Part shown: one piece after another, positions 44,931 through 52,200 of the stretch
Layout: each line of letters starts with the position of its first letter
Numbering within the stretch: the stretch's first letter is position 1
Source: an uncultured Clostridia bacterium
GTDB lineage: Bacteria; Bacillota; Clostridia; Christensenellales; Aristaeellaceae
Assembly: GCA_946407745.1 (NCBI GenBank)
Contig: CAMJPQ010000011.1
Span: 1 to 59,037 of the forward strand
DNA: 59,037 nucleotides
Direction of reading: 5' to 3'
The notes under the pieces: model-generated
The model's input: the letters and a program-made list of their open reading frames with translations, nothing else
What the model was told of the DNA's origin: nothing
Databases searched by the model: none
Program-made: the position numbers and the translations under genes

Positions 44931-44999
44931 TGTGTGATCGATGCTTGGTCACACATGTAACCTCTGGAGTAACTCCTTTCTGCTATGATGGGGCTGTAA
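44931..44999 (+). promoter_or_regulatory. Inverted repeat and possible promoter before the acidic protein gene
   Basis: TGTGTGA (44931-44937) and TCACACA (44949-44955) form a perfect inverted repeat with an 11-base centre. A possible -10 box TATGAT lies at 44994-44999, but I see no convincing -35. The repeat could be an operator. Confidence 0.35.
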
Positions 45000-45046
45000 G
45001 GTGAAGCAATCACCCGTCATGGCCATCAAAGAAAGGAGTTGACAGA

Positions 45047-46384
45047 ATGAAAAGAATGCTGAGCGTGCTGGCGCTGGTGCTGCTGATCGCTGCCGTATCT
45101 GCCGCGGAGGAGGCGGCCACACCGACGGACCTGATGCCGCTGGAAGCGCAGGCTGCGGCAGTGGTGGAGTGTGAGGCCTCCGCCGATGTGCAGGAGGATG
45201 AGGAAGGCGAGGCCCCTTTCCACTGCGAAATCAGCGTAAAGACCGAGTGGCAGGAGGATACCGTTACGCTGATTGCAGAGTTCAGCAATGCCAGCGGACC
45301 TTTTGCCGCCGCTTGGGAAAAGCGCGAAGCGGCGGAGGAAGAATGGCACCCTGCCGCTGCCGGAAGTATACTGGCCATTGACACAGCCGGACTGGAGACG
45401 AGCCTGGAGGTGCGGGCTGTGGCGACCGGCGAGGATGGCTTGACGGTGACATCGGAAACGATACGCCTGCAGAAAAAGGCGGATCAAGTGCCTACCGAAG
45501 CGGAAGAAACAGTGGAAGCTCCGGAGACAGACACGCCGGAAACCGGCGCGGATGAGCCGGACGAAATGGAAGGAACAGATTCAGAGGCTGTACCGGCGGA
45601 ACCTGAACTCGAAGAGGCGGAACCGGAACCGCATGAGGACGCCGATGACATCCCTGACGAACAGAATGGGGAGACGGACGGCGAGCCCGTTGAGGTACCG
45701 GCCGCGCCTGAAGCGGAACCGGAAGACGAACCTCAGGAAGACGCCGATGACCTCCGCGATGAACAGGAAGAGGACGACCTCACTGACATGCCGGCAAAGC
45801 CTGAGGAAGAATCTGAATTGGAGCTGGAGCTGGAGGAATGTGAGGACGATACTCCCGACGGACAGGACGAGGAGTCGGACGGCGAAACGGAAGACATGGA
45901 AGAGCTGGTGGAGCTGGACGATTACGAGGTGCCCCTGGCGCTGAGCTCCTTCGTGCCCACCACTGTGCTGGGTGAGGCGGCGCTGCGGCAGGAGGCAGAC
46001 GGTCTTTCGCCCGTGGTGCGCACGCTTTCAGACGGTGAGAACGTGACCGCTGTGGAGGACTGCGGCGATTGGGTCAAGGTCGTCTGCGGAGACGCGATCG
46101 GCTACCTGTACAGGGAGCAGGTTGCGGCGTACGCCGGCGGAGAACTGAGTGAAAACCGCAGTGTACAGGTATTCACCAGCCGCTCTCAGGTAGTTGCCAA
46201 GGGAGAAACCATTATGCTCACCAGCCTCCTGCAGGGCTTTGAGGGCTGCGGCGTGCAGTACCAGTGGGAGTGCGACAAGGGAGAGGGCTTTGCCGCCGTG
46301 GAAGGCGCCAACGAGGAGACCTATTCCTATCAGGCCAGCGCCGAATCGCTGAGGTGGAACTGGCGGCTGACGGTCACCTACTGA
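45047..46384 (+). CDS. Secreted acidic protein with SH3-like domain
   Basis: 445 residues with a signal peptide (about 1-20, ending AAVSAA). A first immunoglobulin-like region (about 50-145) is followed by a ~150-residue stretch that is extremely rich in Glu, Asp and Pro and contains two imperfect repeats (PHEDADDIPDEQ and PQEDADDLRDEQ). Then comes a bacterial SH3-like unit (about 300-365: EAALRQEADGLSPVV, GDWVKVVCGDAIGYLY) and a final Ig-like unit (VQYQWECDKGEGF, about 400-445). No membrane anchor. It may bind cell wall or calcium through the acidic region. GAAAGGAG precedes the ATG. Function unknown. Confidence 0.65.
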   Translation: MKRMLSVLALVLLIAAVSAAEEAATPTDLMPLEAQAAAVVECEASADVQEDEEGEAPFHCEISVKTEWQEDTVTLIAEFSNASGPFAAAWEKREAAEEEWHPAAAGSILAIDTAGLETSLEVRAVATGEDGLTVTSETIRLQKKADQVPTEAEETVEAPETDTPETGADEPDEMEGTDSEAVPAEPELEEAEPEPHEDADDIPDEQNGETDGEPVEVPAAPEAEPEDEPQEDADDLRDEQEEDDLTDMPAKPEEESELELELEECEDDTPDGQDEESDGETEDMEELVELDDYEVPLALSSFVPTTVLGEAALRQEADGLSPVVRTLSDGENVTAVEDCGDWVKVVCGDAIGYLYREQVAAYAGGELSENRSVQVFTSRSQVVAKGETIMLTSLLQGFEGCGVQYQWECDKGEGFAAVEGANEETYSYQASAESLRWNWRLTVTY

Positions 46385-46462
46385 GGAAAAACGAAAGGGT
46401 AACAATAAAAGACAAGTGCAGGCAGTGCGGACTGTCTGCATTTGCCGCGTGCGGGAGGGCCC

Positions 46463-47608
46463 ATGAAAACGCTGATTGAACTCTATGACGAAAGGCCGCT
46501 GGACAATGTGCTGGCCACCGAAATGTTTGGCCCGGAGGAAACGGTGTTCATCTGCCCGCCGGAGGTGGCGGCCAACAAGGGGCTGAAGGCGGCGCTGCGG
46601 CGATATGTGGCGCACAGGGGCTGCCGGACAGTCATCAGCTTTGTGCCGGCAAGCCTGCTGGACGCAAACAAAGTCGAAAAGGCCCTCCGCAAGGTGCTGA
46701 AAGAGAAAGAGGACTGCGCGATTGACATCTCCGGCGGCACGGACGCGGCCCTGTTCGCGGCTGGCGCAGTGTCCGAGGGACTGCCGGTATTCACCTACAG
46801 CCGGCAGAAGAATGCCTTCTTTGAGATACAGAACGCGCCTTTTGCGAAGGAAAAGCCCTGTACGGTGAAGCTGGATGTGGAGGCCTGCTTCCTGATGGCC
46901 GGCGGGCAGCTGCTGCCCGGCAGGGCGGACAACAGCGAGCTTGCCGCGCGGGATGAGGAGATCAGCCGCCTGTTTTCGGTGTACAGCGCCTACAGGAGGA
47001 TCTGGAACCGGCAGGTCAGCTACATCCAGAAGCTTCCATCGCTGCCCGGCGACGCGCTGTCCGCGGCCGGCAAAAGGACAGCCAAGGCGGACAACAGCAG
47101 GGTGACCGCGGATGCGGATCTGTTCCACGCGCTGGAGGACAGCGGGCTCATCTCGCGGCTTAGGATGGACGAGGAGGAAATCTCCTTCCGCTTTCCGGAT
47201 GAGACCGTTCGGTTCTGGCTGAGGGACATGGGCTCGGCGCTGGAGCTATTTGTCTACCAGGCGTGCGTGCGGTCCGGCTGCTTTGACGACGTGGTGCTCA
47301 GTGCGGTGGTCAACTGGGAGGGGAGCGCGGGAAAGGACGGCGCAGTGACCAATGAGATCGACGTGGTCGCGGTGCGCGGCGTGCAGCCGCTTTTGATCAG
47401 CTGCAAAACCTGCGAGATCAAAACCGAGGCGCTGAACGAGCTGGCCATCCTCCGGGACCGCTTTGGCGGAAAGGGCTCGCGGGCGATGATCGTCTCCTCC
47501 GCCACGAGGGGCAACGCCGTGATGCGCCGCCGCGCGGCCGAGCTGGACATTGAGGTGGTGGAGTGGAACGACTTCCGCTACCTTTCGCAGCGACTCCGCA
47601 AAGGGTAA
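46463..47608 (+). CDS. Card1/Can2-like (DUF1887) CARF-nuclease protein
   Basis: 381 residues from ATG 46463, with GGGAGGG upstream. Residues 1-~135 look like a CARF-type ligand domain: alternating strands and helices and the DISGGTDAAL loop (88-97), in the place where CARF proteins bind cyclic oligoadenylate. A helical linker follows (~150-245). The C-terminal part resembles the PD-(D/E)xK nuclease of DUF1887 proteins: Glu261 in ALELFVYQA, NEIDVV with Asp300, and LLISCKT with Lys315; the usual Glu two before the Lys is Ser313. Card1-type enzymes cut single-stranded DNA and RNA when activated in type III CRISPR systems, but no CRISPR genes are in this window. Role inferred from the family only. 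Confidence 0.7.
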   Translation: MKTLIELYDERPLDNVLATEMFGPEETVFICPPEVAANKGLKAALRRYVAHRGCRTVISFVPASLLDANKVEKALRKVLKEKEDCAIDISGGTDAALFAAGAVSEGLPVFTYSRQKNAFFEIQNAPFAKEKPCTVKLDVEACFLMAGGQLLPGRADNSELAARDEEISRLFSVYSAYRRIWNRQVSYIQKLPSLPGDALSAAGKRTAKADNSRVTADADLFHALEDSGLISRLRMDEEEISFRFPDETVRFWLRDMGSALELFVYQACVRSGCFDDVVLSAVVNWEGSAGKDGAVTNEIDVVAVRGVQPLLISCKTCEIKTEALNELAILRDRFGGKGSRAMIVSSATRGNAVMRRRAAELDIEVVEWNDFRYLSQRLRKG

Positions 47609-47614
47609 CTGAAA

Positions 47615-47640
47615 AGCGCCCCCAAACGGGGCGCTGCTTT
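47615..47640. terminator. Bidirectional terminator between the Card1-like gene and the esterase gene
   Basis: Perfect 8-bp stem AGCGCCCC (47615-47622) with GGGGCGCT (47628-47635), loop CAAAC, followed by GCTTT on the plus strand and TTTTC on the minus strand. Confidence 0.8.
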
Positions 47641-47671
47641 ATTACCATGAAATCATCCGCATACGCGCGGC

Positions 47672-48745
47672 TCATTCATCCTGAAAGATCATCGGCAGGA
47701 AATCGTGAATACACCTGCGCCACACGCCCCAGTCATGGCCGCCGGGGAAGGTGCGGCGGAGCATCTCCACACCTTTTTCGGCAATCAGCTGATCCTCCTC
47801 CAGGAAGTTTGCGTAGAACTGGTCTTCGGTGCCCATCGCGCGGTAGAACACGCGGAAGGCGCTGCGGAACGCCGCCGGATCGTCCAGAAGGGCCAGGTGC
47901 GTGTTGTCTCCACCGCGGATGGCGCGCAGGAAGCCGCTGAAAACGCCTGCGTAGCCAAACATGTCCGGGTGGGACAGCGTGACCAGGCTGGTCTGGTAGC
48001 TTCCCATGCTCAAACCGGCCATCGCACGGTTCCATTTGCCCTCCAGCACGGGATAGCGGCGTTCAATGTACGGTATCAGGTCGGCAAGCAGCACCTGGGG
48101 GAAGAGCATCCGGCTGTTTTCCCCGCCCTGCGTCATGCCGTTGCCCATCACGATGAGCATTTCCCGCATGCGGCCCTCGTGCAGCAGGTGATCCGCGATG
48201 CGCCCCACGTGCCCCTGGTACACCCAGCCGGTTTCATTCTCGCCGTAGCCGTGCTGCAGGTACAGCACAGGATACTTCCGGGAGGGGTCGTAGCGGGGCG
48301 GCGTGTACACCAGGCAGATCTCCTGCTTGCCGGTCACGGAGGAGGGGTAATAGTGCCTTGTCACTGCGCCGTGCGGAATGCTGGTCAGCGCGGCCCATTC
48401 CTCCTCGCCCGGCACGGGGATGTCCAGGAAATTCATGGGGCGGCAGCAGCCGTAGCCGATGGGCAGATAAGGGCTGAGCACATCACAGCCGTCGACCTTG
48501 AGGAAGAAGTACTGAAAACCGCGGCCCAGATAGACTGTACCCTCCCACAGGCCGTCCGAACCCTTCTCCAGAGGATGCATGCGCCCGAACTGATCCAGCT
48601 CAACAGTTTTCGCGCCGGGGGCCTTCAGGCGGAGAAAGACGCCGCCGTCGGGAAGCATTTCATACCCCTGCTCACCGTCGCGGTCAGGCTCCCCGTAGTA
48701 CGGGTCGAAGGAGACGGCTGTATCCAGCGGCCAGGCTTTTTTCAT
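47672..48745 (-). CDS. Esterase (feruloyl/enterochelin-esterase-like, PF00756 type)
   Basis: 357 residues from ATG 48745, with AAGGAGG upstream; the frame extends further upstream without a start signal. An N-terminal beta-sandwich (about 20-110, the early-set domain often found before this esterase type) leads into an alpha/beta-hydrolase: VLYLQHGYGENETGW is the oxyanion region, AGLSMGSYQT holds the nucleophile Ser near 245, and PGGHDWGVWRRC near 337 has the catalytic His. No signal peptide, so it should act on imported esters, perhaps from plant cell walls. The exact substrate is unknown. Confidence 0.82.
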   Translation of the reverse strand: MKKAWPLDTAVSFDPYYGEPDRDGEQGYEMLPDGGVFLRLKAPGAKTVELDQFGRMHPLEKGSDGLWEGTVYLGRGFQYFFLKVDGCDVLSPYLPIGYGCCRPMNFLDIPVPGEEEWAALTSIPHGAVTRHYYPSSVTGKQEICLVYTPPRYDPSRKYPVLYLQHGYGENETGWVYQGHVGRIADHLLHEGRMREMLIVMGNGMTQGGENSRMLFPQVLLADLIPYIERRYPVLEGKWNRAMAGLSMGSYQTSLVTLSHPDMFGYAGVFSGFLRAIRGGDNTHLALLDDPAAFRSAFRVFYRAMGTEDQFYANFLEEDQLIAEKGVEMLRRTFPGGHDWGVWRRCIHDFLPMIFQDE

Positions 48746-48809
48746 TGAACGAACCTCCTTTGACGAATGCGTGACAGGAACGCTGCAGGCGGCGCGGAAA
48801 CGGGCGCTT

Positions 48810-49927
48810 TTATTCCGCCGCACCCTCTTCCGCCGGCACGTGACGCGAGAGCATGGCATTGAGGTAGGCCTCCACGCCGGTGACCTCCCGAAGCACACGC
48901 AGCTCCGGCGGGAAGAGCACTTCCTCATCCTCGTGGCTCAGCTCCACCTCGCACACGGCCTGGCTGTGCCAGAAGGGGTAGACGTCTATCTCGTAGACGC
49001 GGCTGTTCCAGGTCAGGCAGTAGCGCGTTTTGCGTATCTGCCGGCGCTCGGTGTCGGCGCTCATCAGCAGGGAGAGGTATTCCTCCTGCGTCAGGCGGCG
49101 CTCGATTTCCACGCGCTTGACGCCGCTGCTGCCGGCGGGCTTTTTCTTGGTTTCGTAGTACAGCCACTGCCCGCCGAGACCGCGCTGGCGCACGCGGGTT
49201 TCGGTGCCATCGGTATCCTGCAGGTAGGTCTGGTAGATCTCTACCCGGCTGCAGTGCGGATTGCTCTCCAGCCATTTTAAATCGGGATAGGCGATGAGGT
49301 ACTTGCGCTCGATTTCGTAGCTGCCGGCCTCCCCGAGGGCGGAGGCGACTTCGCTCAGCAGCCACTTCATCTTGTCCTCAAATTCCTTGCTGTTGTCGAT
49401 GATGCGCAGGTGAGGGTGCCCCGTCCAGGAGGAGATGATGCGGTCGTCCAGGGCGACGGCGTCCTCCGGGGATTCGTATCTGGCCTGGTTGTTGGCCAGG
49501 GTGTAGGCCTCCGGCACGCCCTTGGCGGCGGTGACCAGGTGGAACACCGCGTCGTAGCTGTCGCGCAGCGCCACCTCGCTGAGGTTCAGGGAGGAGAGCA
49601 CCTGCGCAAACTCCTCGGCGGTCATATAGGCCTTGTTGTCCAGCGCGCCGCGGTCGCATATGAGCAGAATCTTCTCATCCGGCATGGTGCGCGCGCCCTG
49701 CTCAAAGATGCGCTCCTTGCTCAGCTGAAGGGCCATCTGGCATTTCTGGTAATCCAGGTTTGTGCTGCAGGTCCAGGGCGCGACGCCGCCGGAATCAGCT
49801 CGGTGGCGGTCTCCGGCACGATGATCACCTTGTAGCCGCGCAGGGTAAAGGCGTTCTGCAGCCAGCTGAGTGCGGTGGTCTTGCCGCCGCAGGGTCCGCC
49901 CGTGATCACGATCTTGTGCATTTTCAT
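48810..49927 (-). pseudogene. P-loop ATPase-CYTH fusion protein, disrupted by a one-base frameshift
   Basis: The first part (from ATG 49927; GGPCGGKTT Walker A near 10-18, then VPETATELIP) leaves frame at about 49785-49793, and the rest continues in another frame (QMALQLSKERIFEQGA ... LLICDRGALDNKAYM). Restoring one G in CCGGCGGCG at that point gives an uninterrupted protein of ~373 residues. The C-terminal half (about 170-360) is a CYTH triphosphatase-like domain: EIERKYLI and TETRVRQRG (tunnel residues), ETKKKP. The ATG overlaps the murG stop by four bases. It could be a genuine mutation or a sequencing error. Confidence 0.8.
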
Positions 49928-51009
49928 TGCGCCTTATCCTCCCGTGACTGTATCTGCTCGATCAGCTGCAATACCCTGTCGGTGCCGTCCGCCGGTGGCG
50001 CTTTTTTCATGGCGTCGATCAGCTGATCACGGTGCTCCCAGGTCTCAAAAATGGCCTTGGCCAGTGTGGCAGGGGTCATCTGCTCCTGCAGCAGCACCCT
50101 GCAAAGCCCGCGCTTTTCCATGCTCTGCGCGTTGAGAATCTGGTCGCCGCGGCTGGCTCCCTTGGGGTAGGGAACCAGCAGCAGCGGCTTGCACAGCGCC
50201 TGGAATTCCATCAGCGCGTTGCTCCCCGCGCGGGAGAGCACCAGGTCCGCACACTGCAGGGCATGCGGTAGCTCTGCGTCCATAAACTCTACCTGGCTGT
50301 AGCCAGCCACGCCCTCAAGGGACGCATCCAGGTTGCCGCGGCCGCACAGGTGCGCCACATCAAAGGCGGGCAGCAGCTCCGGCAGAGCCTGGCGGAGCGC
50401 GGAATTGACCGACTGCGCGCCGGAGGAGCCGCCCATCATCAGCAAAACGGGCTTCTTTCCGTCAAAGCCGAACAGCCGCAGGCCTTCCTCCCGCAGGCCA
50501 CTGTGCAGATCGGGCCGCAGCGGCGTGCCCACGCATTCGGCACCGTTGCCCAGCGCCTTTGCACACTCCGGGAAGGTGGTAACCATTTTGGTGGCAAAGG
50601 GCTTGCACAGCTTGTTGGCCAGGCCGGGGGTCAGGTCGCTCTCATGGCAGAGCACGGGCACGTGATGCACCCAGGCGCCGAAAACGACGGGCACCGCCAC
50701 AAAGCCGCCTTTGGAAAAAACGACAGCGGGCTTCAGCTTGCCAATGAGGCGTGTGGACTGAAAGGCGCCGCGGATGATGAGAAAAACATCAGTGAAGTTC
50801 TGCCAGGAAAAATAACGCCGCAGCTTGCCCACCTTCACCGCGTGGTAGGTCAGATCGGGAATGGCGCGGATCTTCTCCACCTCCATCCCGTGCTCGGAGC
50901 CGATATAGTGGATTTCGTAGCCCTGCTCAAGCAGATGTGGCAGCAGCGCCATGTGAGGTGTCACATGGCCCAGCGTGCCGCCGCCTGTGAGCACGATGAT
51001 TCTGGACAT
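49924..51009 (-). CDS. murG: MurG, lipid I GlcNAc transferase
   Basis: 361 residues from ATG 51009, with GGGAGGA upstream. MurG adds GlcNAc to lipid I at the inner face of the membrane to make lipid II for peptidoglycan. The glycine-rich loop LTGGGTLGHVTPH is at 6-18, a second one (LMMGGSSGAQSVN) near 186-198, and the UDP-GlcNAc site has SRAGSNALMEFQAL near 262-275. The protein is of the compact Gram-positive type with a short hydrophobic patch. The ATPase-CYTH gene is translated from within its stop codon (ATGA). Confidence 0.93.
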   Translation of the reverse strand: MSRIIVLTGGGTLGHVTPHMALLPHLLEQGYEIHYIGSEHGMEVEKIRAIPDLTYHAVKVGKLRRYFSWQNFTDVFLIIRGAFQSTRLIGKLKPAVVFSKGGFVAVPVVFGAWVHHVPVLCHESDLTPGLANKLCKPFATKMVTTFPECAKALGNGAECVGTPLRPDLHSGLREEGLRLFGFDGKKPVLLMMGGSSGAQSVNSALRQALPELLPAFDVAHLCGRGNLDASLEGVAGYSQVEFMDAELPHALQCADLVLSRAGSNALMEFQALCKPLLLVPYPKGASRGDQILNAQSMEKRGLCRVLLQEQMTPATLAKAIFETWEHRDQLIDAMKKAPPADGTDRVLQLIEQIQSREDKAQ

Positions 51010-51136
51010 AAGCAGCCTGTCCTCCCTGGAGAGTATTCCTTTGAAGGCAGCAAAGCGCATAAGCACCGGCCGGGTGATGCCGACGGAATGTGTGTCGCTG
51101 CCACAGTCAGTGGATGTGTATCATGCGGCCTGGGTA

Positions 51137-51186
51137 GCGCATGCAACGCACAGCCATTATATCACACAAGGCCTGCGCATGCAACG
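51137..51186 (-). promoter_or_regulatory. Extended -10 promoter of murG flanked by 12-bp direct repeats
   Basis: On the minus strand: TTGCAT (51179-51184), 17-base spacer, TGN plus TATAAT (51156-51161). The 12-bp sequence GCGCATGCAACG occurs at 51137-51148 and 51175-51186, i.e. once over the -35 box and once immediately after the start point. Confidence 0.75.
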
Positions 51187-51194
51187 CGGCGCGC

Positions 51195-51920
51195 TCAGAT
51201 GACCAGGCCGCCGTTGACGCGCAGCACCTCGCCGGTGATATATGCCGCGGAAGGGGAGGCAAGGAACAGTACCGCCTGCGCGACCTCCTCCGGCGCAGCC
51301 AGGCGTCCAAGGGGGATTTCGCTGAGCAGCTCCGTCATGTCCACGCCGCGGTTCATACCCGTATCCACCGCGCCGGGGGAGACCGCGTTGACCCTGATGC
51401 CGGATGGAGCAACCTCCTTTGCTAGGGCCTTGGTGAAGCCGATGAGGGCTGCCTTGGCGGCGGAGTAGGCGACCTCGCAGCTGGCGCCGGTTTCCCCCCA
51501 CATGGAGGTTACCTGTATGATGCACCCGCTGCCGCGGCTCAGCATGGCGGGCAGGGCTGCTCTCGCGGAGCGCGCCGCGCCCATCACATGCACGTTCAAC
51601 AGGTGCTGCCACTCCGCGTCGGTGGTGTCCTGAAACAGCTTGATCAGCGCCGTGCCCGCACAGTTTACCAGCACATCAATATGCCGCCAGACGCTCAGTA
51701 TCTGCCGGAAGGTTTCATCGACCTGCTGCCCGTCGCCCACGTCACAGCGCATGGCCTGCACGGTGCGGCCCTCCGCGGTGGCCTCGGCGCACAGAAGCGC
51801 TGCCTGCTCTTCGTTTTGCAGGTAGAGCAGCACCACGCAGAAGCCGGCGGCGGACAGCGCGCGCACACACGCGGCGCCAATACCTCCGGAACCTCCGGTA
51901 ACAACCGCAATCTTCGGCAT
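51195..51920 (-). CDS. Short-chain dehydrogenase/reductase (FabG-like)
   Basis: 241 residues from ATG 51920, with GGGAGGA upstream. The cofactor motif TGGSGGIG is at 8-15 (a GlySer variant of the usual TGxxxGIG). The catalytic residues are Ser139, Tyr152 and Lys156 (YSAAK), and NCAG near 86-89 supports the fold. Length and pattern fit 3-oxoacyl-ACP reductase-like enzymes, but no other fatty acid synthesis gene is adjacent and acpS lies 5 kb away, so the true substrate is open. It lies just upstream of the murG promoter. Confidence 0.8.
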   Translation of the reverse strand: MPKIAVVTGGSGGIGAACVRALSAAGFCVVLLYLQNEEQAALLCAEATAEGRTVQAMRCDVGDGQQVDETFRQILSVWRHIDVLVNCAGTALIKLFQDTTDAEWQHLLNVHVMGAARSARAALPAMLSRGSGCIIQVTSMWGETGASCEVAYSAAKAALIGFTKALAKEVAPSGIRVNAVSPGAVDTGMNRGVDMTELLSEIPLGRLAAPEEVAQAVLFLASPSAAYITGEVLRVNGGLVI

Positions 51921-52014
51921 AACAGTCCTCCCGATGTGATTTCTCACTGTGACTATTCGACAGCGGGAGACGAATCCCTGCCGGGCGGCACGGTTCACTC
52001 TGATGAATCAGGGC

Positions 52015-52042
52015 TTGCGTTCTGATAAAAAAGCTTTATAAT
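52015..52042 (+). promoter_or_regulatory. Sigma-A promoter of the glnS-gltX operon
   Basis: TTGCGT (52015-52020), 16-base spacer, perfect TATAAT (52037-52042). The leader to the start codon is about 150 bases. It holds a T-box-like AGGGTCAGGCCGCG but lacks the TGG that would pair with a tRNA, so no T-box is annotated. Confidence 0.75.
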
Positions 52043-52200
52043 ATTTTAATGCGTGAAAGGCGCCGCTGATCTCCGCTGTCAGGGCTGCTGCATGACCGGT
52101 CCGCCGCATACCTGCGCAGCGTGCTGCAATGCAGGGTCAGGCCGCGTTGGTTACGCCGGAGATTTGCCTGAGAGATGTATCAATTAAAGGAGGACGCACT

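Noticed and set aside
44931-44955. CRP-type binding site (TGTGA...TCACA)
   Set aside because: The centre is 11 bases rather than the six of a CRP site, so it is listed only as an inverted repeat of unknown use.
52118-52150. T-box-like AGGGTCAGGCCGCG in the glnS leader
   Set aside because: The key TGG of the T-box bulge is missing, no specifier stem is visible, and the leader is too short for a full T-box. Partial similarity by chance is more likely.
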